Of a DNA stretch of 64,000 nucleotides, positions 25,501-40,500 are shown piece by piece. Origin of the DNA: Apostichopus japonicus (taxonomy: Eukaryota > Echinodermata > Holothuroidea > Aspidochirotida > Stichopodidae); contig NC_092580.1 of NCBI RefSeq assembly GCF_037975245.1, positions 28,049,501-28,113,500 of the forward strand. Reading direction: 5' to 3'. The notes beneath the pieces were generated by a model. The model worked only from the letters and a program-made list of their open reading frames with translations. It did not search any database and was not told the origin of the DNA. How positions within the stretch are numbered: position 1 is the stretch's first letter; each line of letters opens with the position of its first letter. The translations under genes and the position numbers were made by a program.

Positions 25501-28500
25501 AGTAGTGTATGGCATTGGTGTTGCTTAGTGTGGTGGTGTAGGATTTTGCACACTGCTGGTCCAATAGTGTATGGCACTGGTGTTGGTCAGTGAAGACACT
25601 GTTGGTGCAATAGTGTATTTGCATTGGTGTTGCTCAGTGTGGTAGTGTAGGGTACAGTTTGAACAGTTTGCACAGAAACTTGTGTATGTATGCAGTAAGT
25701 AAAGCTTCACTAACCTGAACCTCTGGCTTTCACAAACATTTAAACTGAGCATGAAGTGATGAAGCTGCTTCTGTGTAAGATTTAGGTTTAAGTTGTAGTC
25801 ACCAGACAGTCAGTTGTCATAGCAACTCATCTCTTGTCTGAGCTACATGAATCCAGTGTCCTTTAACAAAGTTTGTGTATCTGTTTTGTTCTTAAATTGA
25901 TTTATGTACAGCAGTGACACATATTGTCTACTTCAGAGTAGGAAACGTATAGAAGTAATGGCCTCTGTATCTTTCCTAAAACTTAGCTACAGTGCCTTTT
26001 AATAAACTGACATATTGAGAGTGCTTATAAATGCGTTGATCTTTAGTTAATTTGCTTTATGCAACATAGCTAAAGTTTTTTTTATCTAGTAGTTATCTAT
26101 TTTCGTGTATATAATGCAATTTATCTTGTAACTTATTTATCTCATAAATCTTATTTATCTCATAAAACTAGGAAAGCTTTTACTGTTCAGTTTTAATACT
26201 CTTGCTGTTCCCTTCAATCATGCCGTTTAAAGTAGATTAGTTATTAGGTAATTATATATAGTACAAGTTTTCTTCCTGAATTTCTGTAGACTATAGCACT
26301 CAGTCGTCTAGGTAATTAGAAGAAATAAATATGCCCTCCAAAGAAATTTCCATCCAAAGTCTTTGGTTCCTTCTACAGGCTATGTATGGTGACTCTTCCC
26401 CTTACAGTACTTAATGACTTGTGTACAATATTTACTGACAAAGGGATTGGAAAGCCGTACTGTAAAATTAATTTTCTTTTCATTTTTGTTGAAATGTTAA
26501 GTTTCTGTTTGCTAACGAGCCCAAACAGGATGTTTATTTGTAACAGCTGTATATATGTGAAGTTTCTGAACCTTACTAAAACTGGATTGTAGAAACTTGC
26601 ATCCAAAATTTCCTGGTGAAGAAATATTGACAAGCCGAAGCTCACGTTGAGTGGTGTAATTAAGATGGTGTAGCTAGTGGTGTATTTATGATGGTATACT
26701 GTAACTAATGGTATATTTAAGATGGTACTCAAGATGGTACAGCTAGTGGTATATTCAAGATGGTACAGCTAGTGGTATATTCAAGATGGTACAGCTAGTG
26801 GTATATTCAAGATGGTATAGCTAGTGATATATTCATGATGGTATAGCTAGTGGTGTATTTAAAGAGGGTATAGCTAGTGGTGTATTTAAGATGGTATAGC
26901 TAGTGGTGTATTTTAGATAGTATACTGTACGAGCTATATCATGTTCTAGACATACAGGTACACAGTTTACTACATCTGGTAGTACAACACGTATGGAAAG
27001 TATGCAGCCCCATTTCCTGTTAATGTGTACCTGTACCCTAAACTTCTGTTTACAGCCTAAATTTGGCTCACATGTTTGATATGCTGGTTGGTACCAGTAC
27101 TAATTAATCAACAGAGCTCTTCAAGTGCTATCACCACATTGATTAAGTACCATTGTTCTCCCTTCCAGATATACATAAAAGAAGAAAGTAATCGTTGCCA
27201 GCAGATGTGTTTAACTTTATATTGTAGTTGGGAGGGTGGGAGATGGGGGAAGGGTACGACACAGGGCAGGGGTAAAGTATTTGCCGCACAATCTAGTAGC
27301 ACCATTACAAACAGGTTTAACAGAGTAATAAACACATTTTGTAGTCGTGAGATCGAGATGTGAACATTTGTTACAAATAGTGACGGATCAAACTCAAAAT
27401 TATAGAATATTCAAGGAGGACTACCGATAAATCAAGTCACTTGGGTGAAGTCCATGGGGTAACCCAAATGGTGTCTTGTGAGAAATGGGGGTATGAGTCT
27501 ATGTACTGTGGAACTATATAGGTAAATTGAGTAATTACGTACTAAATTAAATTGCATCTTAGTTAGACAATGCTGAAAAATGTTATTTCAGAATGTATAA
27601 TAATCAATGAGCCTGATGAGTGTATATATATACTATATGTAGATGATGTACAGTAAGCGTGCAATCAATAATAATCATCTATGAATTCAAATTGAAATTT
27701 GTTCCCCATTGTACCATTTGGAAGTTAAAAGAAAGGGTAATTTTGAGATTTCTGCTTGGTAACAGTAATTGCCTTGGCCGAGTATATCTACATGCAGTTT
27801 AGCACCCAGTTGATTCTAGACACAGTAGAATGAGAGTGCTAAGGTTGTGGGTCTGCTTGAGTGCTAAGGTCTGCTTTCAAGAGTGCTAAGGTTGTGTGAG
27901 TCTGCTTGAGTGCTAAGGCTGTGGGTCTGCTTGAGTGCTAAGGTCTGCTTTCAAGAGTGCTAAGGTTGTGTGGGTCTGCTTGAGTGCTAAGGTTGTGGGT
28001 CTGCTTGAGTGCTAAGGTCTGCTTAGTAACAGTAATTACCTTGGCCAAGTATCTACTGTAGCACCCAGGAAGGTATTCACCATATTCCTGTCTGCAATGC
28101 TCTCCCAAAAATGTTAAAATTGGAAAAAAAAGATGTTGGATTGACTCTCAATGTCATGTGGTGTGCATTAAAGCTATAAACCTCCAAGCCATTTGGCTTT
28201 TCAGACATGTACGATATGTTGCATGTGTGAAAATTACTGCCTTCAAATGCTGGAGCATTGCTGTGGTGACAATTTAATAGCACTCATTGCAAAAAAGTAG
28301 AAATGAAACCTCTTTGTACAGTTGAGTAGTTGGAAACTACTCATTGATACCAAAATGTAATTTTTGAAATAAAAACAGACAAAACTGCTTTAGTGCTAAA
28401 AATGACTATATTTATTACATTCATTAATTTAAATGTTTTACAAGTTCTAGTAAATGGTACATTACTAAAATGAGAAAAGACTTTGAAATTTGAATTTCTC

Positions 28501-31500
28501 TCTATTTTCCCTCATTAAAGATGACAATAATAAAAATATATATTTTTTTTTTTAAGATAATAACATGTTGTAACAGCTATGCTAACCAAAATGAAAGTTT
28601 GTTCATCAATGACAACCTCTTTACATTCTATTTTTAAGCCTTTACTAGGGCTCTTCTTTCCTGTTTCCGTCTCTCTTAGCACTCTCTGTCTGTTTTCTTC
28701 ATCTGTTCCTCTGCCTTGTCCTTATAATTGTATTGAATTTTGTTTTTCTTATACTGTACATGGTCACTAGCTTAGATAATAGTCTTTTCTGTTAGTTCCA
28801 ATGTATTGCTATATTGTATTCAACTTGTACAAACATATATGAGAAATATATTTGAAATTGAAATTACTCTTAGTGCTTCTACTGCTGTTAATAGGGGACC
28901 AGCAGATATTCTAGAACTACAATGATGGAAGTACAGTATATGATGCTCTGATATAGGATGTCCTTGGACACAACAGCCCTTTCATAGTTTGCTATATTTT
29001 AAAAAAAATAAAAAATAAATCACCCCAACGATCGACTAATATGCAGCAAAAGATTTATTAGAAATATTATCCATGGTTCACCATTCATCCATATATGTCA
29101 CAAATATTGCTACCGTATTAAATGAGTAATTACGGATTTGCCGTATGTACAGCAGGTTAGGGGATTACAAACGTCTTTGAAGCGTAACCCTGTATACACG
29201 TAGCTATCAGTCAATCAGTGTGGTATATTAATGCAAGCAGTAATGAAAGCAGTGTAATTAGTATTGTGTGAGATGGAAAACAACCAAATGAGTCTGCCAA
29301 ACCCACCTTTTTTTGTTTTGGCAGAGAATGAATTCAGACACAAAGGTTGGGCTGTTTTTGTTGAATTAATCCTTGTGGCTGATAACTGTACAGACCATTC
29401 ATTCAGTATACTTAGTTTATGATTCATGGAATGACACAGCTCACTGTTTGATTTCCGTCATAATAATTTGCAAACAGCTGGTATAATTATTGTCCGGTTG
29501 GTAACGTAAAACTTATGATATCACTTTCCATCGTAGGTTTCTACATTTTTTTTTGCATTAAAGATGCATTTTATGTTGAATTTTTACCTTTTTGTACTTA
29601 GTACGGTTTACACAACCATAAAAGGAGAGTTCAGTCCCCCCCCCCCACCGGAGAGGGTTAACAGTAAAGTATATATAGTGCAGTACAATGTAGTGACGGG
29701 CTTAAACGTTGTATAGTGAGACATTACATGTGAATTTACTGCGCTTCTCTCTTTATACGAACATACCTGGCATCCAGGTAATGAAATCTGCTTCAGAGTT
29801 CATACTCTTGCTTTAAACATGGACTTAAACCTCCTATCAGTTCATCCTCTCTGAGCTTCAAGGGGTCGACAGGTTATCTCAAATGGGGGGGGGGGGCAAA
29901 CTGGCTCAAGGGATCAAAAGGTTAAAATCTTCAAATGGTGGAAAACTTGGCCATTTTCTCAAAAAAATATATCACACTGTACATATAAACAATTTCATGT
30001 AACTCTCAACCATTATTAAAGGGATTGCCAGCTAAAAATTAGTAAATGTGCCTATATGCCACATAGGTAGACTTCTTTCTGGATATTGAAACATTTTTGC
30101 TTAAAATTCTGTACTGTAAAATGGCATGGATGATGCCCATAAGGGATTGCTATTAATCTGTTGTGGTTCTCACTTAATTCTAGGAAAATTTAACTCATGT
30201 GCTCTACATAAGTCAGATTGTTATTTTGAATTGTGAGCAAATTGTATGGCAAGGAATCACAAAGCTAACTGGCTTTCTGGTTATGATATTGTACATACCT
30301 TAACACTGCAACTGTGTCAGGTTTGGTTGTTGAGTTTATTGTAAGCATTGCAGTACAGCATGTCATATTTGAAAAGTGTTAAATTTCTGTCTAACAGGAC
30401 TTTATTTTCCTTCAGGCATTTTGTTCATTCATTCATTCATTTTTCTTTTCTTTTTTCATTCTTTCTCCAGGTAAAACCTGTGAACCTGGCGAATACCTGG
30501 ATATTCAAGAAACCCAGGATTGCCTACCCTGCGAGGAAGGAACATATTCCCTTGGGGGTGGGGAAAGATTTGACACGTGGGACACACTCCCTGTCGGCTT
30601 TGACGTAGATGTGGAGGTAAATGCCTGGTGGGATGAGGAAGATGCCAATTGTTCTGGGTGAGCGATCATCTCTTTCTCCTCTTTGTTCTGTTCCAGGTGG
30701 CAGGGTATTGTTGTTGGGTTGATTAATCAGAAACGGGGGTACCAATACAGGCGTATATGCATTAAACCATACAGATTAGGGAGGACCAATACAGGCATTG
30801 ACTGATATGCATTAAACCATACAGATAGGGAGGACCAATACAGGCATTGACTGATATGCATTAAACCATACAGATTAGGGAGGACCAATACAGGCATTGA
30901 CTGATATGCATTAAACCATACAGATTAGGGAGGACCAATACAGGCATTGACTGATATGCATTAAACCATACAGATTAGGGAGGACCAATACAGGTTTTGA
31001 CTGATATGCATTAAACCATACAGATTAGGGAGGACCAATACAGGCATTGACTGATATGCATTAAACCATACAGATTAGGGAGGATCAATACAGGTATTGA
31101 CTGATATGCATTAAACCATACAGATTAGGGAGGACCAATACAGGCATTGACTGATATGCATTAAACCATACAGATTAGGGAGGACCAATACAGGCATTGA
31201 CTGATATGTATTAAACCATACAGATTAGGGAGGACCAATACAGGCATTGACTGATATGCATTAAACCATACAGATTAGGGAGGACCAATACAGGTATTGA
31301 CTGATAGGCAATAAACCATACAGATTAGGGAGGACCAATACAGGCATTGACTGATATGTATTAAACCATACAGATCAGGGAGGACCAATACAGGCATTGA
31401 CTGATATGCATTAAACCATACAGATTAGGGAGGACCAATACAGGCATTGACTGATATGTATTAAACCATACAGATTAGGGAGGACCAATACAGGCATTGA

Positions 31501-34500
31501 CTGATATGCATTAAACCATACAGATTAGGGAGGACCAATACAGGTATTGACTGATATGCATTAAACCATACAGATCAGGGAGGACCAATACAGGCATTGA
31601 CTGATATGCATTAAACCATACAGATTAGGGAAGACCAATACAGGCACATATATGCATTAAAACCATACAGATTAGGGAGGACCAATACAGGCATTGACTG
31701 ATATGCATTAAACCATACAGATTAGGGAGGACCAATACAGGCATTGACTGATATGTATTAAACCATACAGATTAGGGAGGACCAATACAGGCATTGACTG
31801 ATATGCATTAAACCATACAGATTAGGAAGGACCAATACAGGTATTGACTGATAGGCAATAAACCATACAGATTAGGGAGGACCAATACAGGTATTGACTG
31901 ATATGAATTAAACCATACAGATTAGGGAGGACCAATACAGGTATTGACTGATATGCATTAAACCATACAGATTAGGGAGGACCAATACAGGCATTGACTG
32001 ATATGCATTAAACCATACAGATTAGGGAGGACCAATACAGGCACATATATGCATTAAAACCATACAGATCAGGGAGGACCAATACAGGCATTGACTGATA
32101 TGTATTAAACCATACAGATTAGGGAGGACCAATACAGGCATTGACTGATATGAATAAAACCATACAGATTAGGGAGGACCAATACAGGTATTGACTGATA
32201 GGCAATAAACCATACAGATTAGGGAGGACCAATACAGGCATTGACTGATAGGCAATAAACCATACAGATTAGGGAGGACCAATACAGGCATTGACTGATA
32301 TGAATTAAACCATACAGATTAGGGAGGACCAATACAGGCATTGACTGATATGAATTAAACCATACAGATTAGGGAGGACCAATACAGGCATTGACTGATA
32401 TGAATTAAACCATACAGATTAGGGAGGACCAATACAGGTATTGGCTGATAGGCAATAAACCATACAGATTAGGGAGGACCAATACAGGTATTGACTGATA
32501 GGCAATAAACCATACAGATTAGGGAGGACCAATACAGGCATTGACTGATATGAATTAAACCATACAGATTAGGGAGGACCAATACAGGCATTGACTGATA
32601 TGAATTAAACCATACAGATTAGGGAGGACCAATACAGGCATTGACTGATATGCATTAAACCATACAGATTAGGGAAGACCAATACAGGCATTGACTGATA
32701 TGAATTAAACCATACAGATTAGGGAGGACCAATACAGGCATTGACTGATATGAATTAAACCATACAGATTAGGGAGGACCAATACAGGCATTGACTGATA
32801 TGCATTAAACCATACAGATTAGGGAGGACCAATACAGGCATTGACTGATATGAATTAAACCATACAGATTAGGGAGGACCAATACAGGCATTGACTGATA
32901 GGCAATAAACCATACAGATTAGGGAGGACCAATACAGGCATTGACTGATAGGCAATAAACCATACAGATTAGGGAGGACCAATACAGGCATTGACTGATA
33001 TGAATTAAACCATACAGATTAGGGAGGACCAATACAGGCATTGACTGATATGAATTAAACCATACAGATTAGGGAGGACCAATACAGGCATTGACTGATA
33101 TGAATTAAACCATACAGATTAGGGAGGACCAATACAGGTATTGGCTGATAGGCAATAAACCATACAGATTAGGGAGGACCAATACAGGTATTGACTGATA
33201 GGCAATAAACCATACAGATTAGGGAGGACCAATACAGGCATTGACTGATATGAATTAAACCATACAGATTAGGGAGGACCAATACAGGCATTGACTGATA
33301 TGAATTAAACCATACAGATTAGGGAGGACCAATACAGGCATTGACTGATATGCATTAAACCATACAGATTAGGGAAGACCAATACAGGCATTGACTGATA
33401 TGAATTAAACCATACAGATTAGGGAGGACCAATACAGGCATTGACTGATATGAATTAAACCATACAGATTAGGGAGGACCAATACAGGCATTGACTGATA
33501 TGCATTAAACCATACAGATTAGGGAGGACCAATACAGGCATTGACTGATATGAATTAAACCATACAGATTAGGGAGGACCAATGCAGGCATTGACTGATA
33601 TGCATTAAACCATACAGATTTTAGCGTACAGTAGATGCCTTCCACTACATAAGCCATTGATATCTTCAGCCATAAACAAGCTTAGATGCCTTGTGTTACT
33701 ACATAGGCTATGAAGTACAGATATGAGCTTAGAACATGTCTTCAACCATACAGAGATGGTTTAAATGTCCACAGGTAATGGAGACTAGTAAAGACATGAC
33801 TTTTCTCATCTTCAACCACACAAACATGGTTTTAGATGCTTTCAATGTAGATTTTGATGCTTTAGCCAAAATGACTAAACAGATATTAGCTTCTATGTCT
33901 ATAAAACCAAAGACTATTTTGGAGAAGGGAAGGGGTAGCAACTTGCATCAGAGCCACTTGCTCTTGAAAGTAAGTCGTTAAGGCCAACGTCTATTGGGGA
34001 AGGGGTAGCAACTTTTGTCAAAGCTACTCAAGTTCAAGAGCTCACCCATTCATCTCTAATTTCTCCATTCATTGTTATGATTATTTTTTACATTCAGGAA
34101 TATTTATACATCATTCAAAATCATATGCAATATATTTTAATTACTGATCCGTCTCTTCCTCCATGGTTTATGCATGCCATATACCAGGACACGCCATATA
34201 CCAGGACACGCCATATACCAGGACATATACCAGGACAGGTCTCCTTTGGGTAGCCGTATAGTATTGTGCTACTCTCCAACATGCTACTCTGTTCGTAAGA
34301 CAAAGCTCCTCGTAACTAACAAACTGTCCTAGAAGTCAAGAGCATACCCCTAATCCTCTCCTCTCTAATCTTTTCATCTTGCAGTTCTGTATGGAAAGCC
34401 GTCGGCCCGTTTGTTACCTCACCAGGAGACTACTGCTATAGTAAGCTCATCTACAGTGCTGAGCTGAAGAAACCAGGCTTTGTTAACTTTACATACTCGT

Positions 34501-37500
34501 TACCGACCAAAGACACTCTCTTGCACGTTCAGGTACAAATAAATGTATTTAAAGCAATAGTAGTGCTCACTTACATATCTTCACACATTTTCTACCAATT
34601 TTTAGCTCAACCAGCATGCTGGTGTGAGCTATTGTTACAGTGCGGCGTCTATCACTCTATCATTCTATCACTCTATCCGTCAACAATTGGTAAAACCGCT
34701 CCCACTCGCACAGTGTTTGATGGAATTTCATGAAACTTGGACACAAGGACCATTGGGTATAGGGCCATCAGAGATGGTCCGAAATTTGGGGTCAAAGGTC
34801 ACATGTGGGCCATAATGGGCCATTTTGTGGAAATACGCAAAATGCTTCTTCTCCTACAGATTCCATGGTACCATGTTGAGGGTTTGTCACGATAGTACTA
34901 TGGAAGTTTTAACCTTCAGGGTGTTCATGAATTTGAGATCAAAGATCAACTAGGGGTCTTTTGTGGCCCGGGCCGCGGCCCGATATTTTCAAATTGCTCC
35001 TGTTCGTACAGTGTATGGCCAGTTATACTAAAACTTGGTCACAACGTTCCTCGGGATGAGAGTTACGAGGAGTGTTCGTAAAATTGAGGTCAAATGTCAT
35101 TTAGGGGGTCATCGGGGGTCATTCTTTGTAATATTTTCAAATATCTCAATCTCCTCAAGATTTTGATGGATCATATTCAAAGTTGAACTGATGATTGTTG
35201 GATTGTGTATGAATTAGGTGATGCCTAATAATTTTTGGTCAAAAGTTAATTAATTACAATTAATCCCCATTGTTTAAAAAAATCTGAGCCTTCACCTTTT
35301 GCCAAAGCTCCTTTAATTTGTCTCCCAGTCTCTGCAGTGTTTGTTTACATTTGTGGTTAAGCTCTGCAGAGGCTGTTAGTGGAATTAAAGCAGGACTGGG
35401 AGTTGTTATTAACTGTCGAACTGTAAGCATGAGAGCCCTATAGCCAATCAGCACTTGCCGATTCTTAGAAGTCTTTGAGCCTGAGGTATTGTAGGCAGCC
35501 AGCCAAAATTTTGGCAAGGAGTGCTTCAGGTCTGCTCAGGTAGAGGGGAGAAAGTTTAATAGGGTAGGTCAGTGGTATTGTTTGAGAGAGTGGGTAAAAT
35601 AGGATTTAAAGGGGGAAAATAGGAATTATAGCCAGTGGTGTGGCCAGGATTCTGCTAAAGGATGGGGGTGGCGGGTTATCCCTCATGGGCCCAAAATTGG
35701 TGGAATCTGAAAAATGGCCTAAAATTTGGTGGGCCATAAAGTTTTGTGGGCTTTACATTTTTAAGCTCAAAAAGGTATGAGCTTCTGCACCATTGGTGCT
35801 CTAGTTTCTATATTGTGTGTAGACAGAGCCGGTAACCTTTCAGTAGGGTCAAAGGACTTAGGAGAGACCTTTGTTATTGTACTGTTTATATTTGTATCAA
35901 TACAGAGAATAATATTTTGTAATTGATGCGGGGTCACGATATTTGGTACAATCCAGCAAGTGAGAAATTTTGGTAAATGGCAAAAGTGCAGTAGTCTAGT
36001 AGAAGTGGAGTTTCATCTCTCGTTTTGTTGGCCAAAAACTACACACTGGGCTACAGGATTTGTTTGGTACCTTCTCCAACCCTAACCGCCGGTTTTATTT
36101 CCCACTCGTTTCCCCCTCACAGGTTCGGAACGAGCAGTGTGAAGACATTGACTTCCGCAGTCGATCCGATAAGTTCCCGATGGCGACTGGTGAGAACCAG
36201 TGGGCGACAGTTGAGGTAACTTAACATTATCTTGGAAAGCCTTGAAATACATTAGTGTGTTAGTGGAATTGTCACTGACAGTCGGTATGTGATTTGGTGT
36301 GGCCTCATCAGGTTTTTTTTAAAGTTTATTTTAGTAGGATAGTAGATGACGTTCCATTAGCATAGCAATTTGTGCTTTGATGTGCCGTTTGGCAATGGAT
36401 TTGTTGTGTTCTCATGAATTGATTTGGCTTGCTATTATGAAAGATTATATTATAAGGATATACTGAATGATGTGGCATTTACAAGAGAGATTTTAAAATG
36501 TTGTACGCAGTATTTTATGGAGCGGAGATGTTTTTGCCATCTTTTGAACATAAGGATAGTTGTAACATGGTATTCCATGATTGGTAATGTTAAACGTAAG
36601 TCAACTGGACTTGTGCAATCAGGGCAGCCACTTTATTTATGTTTTGTGGTGGAGGTCTTTTCCATAATCCTGCAGAGGTGCAGCACTATTCTAAAAAGCT
36701 AGAGCTCTCAAAAGTCATCAACATAAGTTTTGGGGATTATTTAATATTCCATTATCATTTGCAGATTGAATTAGAAGCAGGTCACAATATAATAACATGG
36801 AAAGCATTCGGGTTGTCCAGTTACCAGGAGGAGAGTCCTGCGCCTGTCTACATCAGGGAGATCATTGTCATGGGGTTAGATTACACCTCTAAGTGCACCC
36901 CTTGTCCTGCTGGTACACATGCACCTAATACAGGTTCTTCAAGGTAAGTTATTGTATGAACATTATGTAGAGGACACATTGGTTGGTTCAGTATGTGACA
37001 ATTCATCGGTCAGATACCTGTCAAGATGTAGTTACACCCCAGAGTTTCCCCCATGCTGTTAGGAGACCCATGCCCATAGTACAATTCACATGTGAGATAT
37101 CTGTCTGGAGGAATAGTTACACCCCAGAGTACCCCCTTCCCACATGCTGTTAGGAGACCCATGCCCATAGTACAATTCACTTGTGAGATATCTGTCTGGA
37201 GGAATAGTTACACCCCAGAGTACCCCCTTCTCACATGCTGTTAGGAGACCTATGCCCATAGTACAATTCACATGTGAGATATCTGTCTGAAGGAATAGTT
37301 ACACCCCCAGAGTACCCCCTTCCCACATGCTGTTAGGAGACCCATGCCCATAGTACAATTCACATGTGAGATATCTGTCTGGAGGAATAGTTACACCCCA
37401 GAGTACCCCCTTCCCACATGCTGTTAGGAGACCCATGCCCATAGTACAATTCACTTGTGAGATATCTGTCTGGAGGAATAGTTACACCCCAGAGTACCCC

Positions 37501-40500
37501 CTTCCCACATGCTGTTAGGAGACCTATGCCCATAGTACAATTCACATGTGAGATATCTGTCTGGAGGAATAGTTACACCCCCAGAGTACCCCCTTCCCAC
37601 ATGCTGTTAGGAGACCTATGCCCATAGTACAATTCACATGTAAGATATCTGTCTGAAGGAATAGTTACACCCCCAGAGTACCCCCTTCCCACATGCTGTT
37701 AGGAGACCCATGCCCATAATACAATGCACATGTTAGATACCTGTCTGGAGGAATAGTTACACCCCAAAGTTACAAGAATGTAAAGTTGTTTAGTTCACTT
37801 GCAGTGACTGGGATAACAAAAATTGTCATAACCTATGGTTATGATTATTATTACTATGTATTTGTTAGAGCGCTCTACAAAAGATCACAGCGCTTTACAG
37901 AAACAAATATAAAACTACACAACCTATGATATTGAATTGTTTATCCACACTCACAGAAGCCTAATGCTTTTTAAGACAAGAGTACTGATAACATTCTTTC
38001 TCTCTTTCTTTCTTAGTTTAGTTTCTTTGTTTTAGTTAACATTCTCTCAACATTGTCAGAAATCATTCTTCCCATCATGGTCCCTCTCAATCTGGAGTTT
38101 TTATCCTTCATTCGTATTGCCCTCCTTGCATCTTTCATTTTCACTAATATCGTCTTCTCTCCCCCATTCAGGTGCATCGCGTGCCCATTGAACTCTCGAT
38201 CGGACGAAGGGTCGGCGACCTGTATCGAATGCGAAAGCAGTCAATACGCATGTAAGCTTTTAACGAACATAGCAGTCATATATAATACACTGCCAGATGT
38301 ATGTTACCCATAAACAAAACTTAAAAAAGGAAAACAGATTATACAAAAATACATTAATTGGTATTCCCATTATGATATGCAGCAGCAAAGGCAAACATTT
38401 AAGGGTATATCTGATGGGAAGTATACTTCCATGAACCAAAGAACACATCTACTTTGCTTATATCCTTCACAAACAAGACTGTTTCCTGAGGATATTTGGG
38501 GTGAATGTGTGAGATAATTGGGTGCTGATATGCTGAATGAATATACATTGTAGAAAAAGAGTATTATATGCCATTAAGGTTGGTTGTAAGAAAACTCAAT
38601 TTGAACCTCAAAGATTTCTTCTTCTTTTTTTGAAATATATTTTATGAATGAATGAAAGAAATATTGCCAATAAGACAAAAGTTTGGTCTGGAAAAGAAGT
38701 TCATAGTTACACCATGCGCTTCCACATTTATTTTGTATGAATTGACTCGTTTAGCCCTTCGATGAATGGACTTTTAAGACAGCAAACCATGGGTTTGATA
38801 ATTTCATGGTCAAAGTTTTCCCCCTAGGTAGGACATCCAAGATTATACTTCCTTTAAAAGGTATACTCAATTCTTTTAGAGGTTTTTTTAATGTATTTTA
38901 ATGTTTTTTTTTTTTTTTAGATGTTGGCTCTGACACCTGTACAGAGAAGGTTCCTTGCAAAGAACAAGATTACTATAAACGTTATGACTACAGCAAATGT
39001 CAAATGGGAAAAAAGGTAGGGTTCTGATAAGCCAGCTACCCTGCTTCCCCCCCACACTTTCCCCCTCCACCTCATCCTTCACCGTTCCTTCATCCTTCAC
39101 CCCAGTATCTTGTGTAATAAATGTAAGGCACTGCCTGAACGATACAGACACATGCAGGCTAGTTCTATAAAGCATATTGACTACAGAAAATATCAAATTT
39201 ATAGAGGAAAGGTATCCAGTCACCCCCTCCAGTCATAACCCCCCCCCCCACCCTCTCTCCGAGTGAATTGACAATTGCATGTATGACATCACTAGTTTTT
39301 CTCAAACTTCGGTTCTTCGTTGAAATCAAATATATGGTGTGCGAATTTCAAGACAATGACAGTCTAAGCCTCCTTTTCACATTCCAGTGGTTGTTGGTCA
39401 GAAGTATTAAAAAGACACAAATATGCTCTCAGTTTGTAAGCAAAGTCAGTGCAGCCATCACGTCGGTCTTAGACTTCAATTTAAATCAAAGTCAGCGAAA
39501 GATCTACTTCGTCGTAATCAGTTAATTTGTGGTCACAGGTTCATTACTGAAAGAGGCAATTTAGGTTCGTTCACCTGACGAATTGGCATGTCTCTGTAAT
39601 AGCACTCTCCACCACCCACCCCAAACCCTCCCCCCACCCCTCCTCCCCTTCTAATTGAAATTAGTTGATAATTGTGTTTCTCTTTCCATCTGATTAGACC
39701 CAAGTAGAATATAAATGGATTGAACCTGTAATCTGTGAGTATGGTATAGCAGGCGCTGTCCCTAGGCCATCAAGCACAGAGGAGGACTGTCCGTCCTGTA
39801 ATCCTGGGATGCAGCTGTCTAAAGATGGACATTGTGAGTTCTGTAAAGACGGACAATTCTCTGACGGAAAGGACCGTGAGTAAACCGATATTATTCCGCT
39901 TGAAAATTTGCCTTTTCTCTTGTTTATCTTTGTTTTGTAGATGCTAAAATCATTGAGTATAATCTTCCAGTAACCCTAATCAAAATTGTGGATTTCACTT
40001 GTAAAAATTGTCTTTGATTTAAGAAAGGATCTTAATAGTACTGCAAAGTATTTTTTAATTTTGATCTAACTTTTATGATTATTTTTATATTTTTTATTTT
40101 GTCATAGCCTGCAAAGCTTGTCCAGCACTCACTATTCCTAAGAAGATGATGAAATACCTAACATGGAAGGAATTGCCACCATACATGACCACTTCGTGTC
40201 TCAACAATGACGAAGGTAAGGCCTGGACTTTTTCCCCTTGCGGGCCTCTGACCCAATGTTAAGGGTCGGGTATGTTAAAATAATAATCCAGAGGAATAAT
40301 TTTTTTTTGAATAATGTGACAAGGATACTATACTATAGACTATACTATATGCTATAATATACACTATACAATAGTGTACTATACTATATACTATAATATA
40401 CTATTCTATATATACTGTACTATACAACAAAATACTATACTATACACTATACAATAGTATACTATACTAGATACTATATACTATACAATAGTATACTATA

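Larger units (their letters stand above)
18365..30470 (+). other. ELAPOR-like intron 2, 12.1 kb, repeat-rich
   Basis: The largest intron. It contains a TIR element (19348-19699), a SINE (about 19998-20255) and five tandem arrays listed separately. The stretches 23.1-25.3 kb and 28.0-30.4 kb show nothing beyond AT-rich sequence and homopolymer runs. Confidence 0.6.

Noticed and set aside
30471-30616. Shorter form of ELAPOR exon 3 using gtaaat at 30617
   Set aside because: It would leave phase 0, which does not match exon 4, and would lose the conserved NCS block.
30741-33620. Regular direct repeats resembling a CRISPR array
   Set aside because: There are no unique spacers, the whole 50-bp unit repeats, and the context is a eukaryotic intron.
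37086-37545. Two identical 61-residue minus-strand frames
   Set aside because: Product of the 91-bp minisatellite in intron 6.
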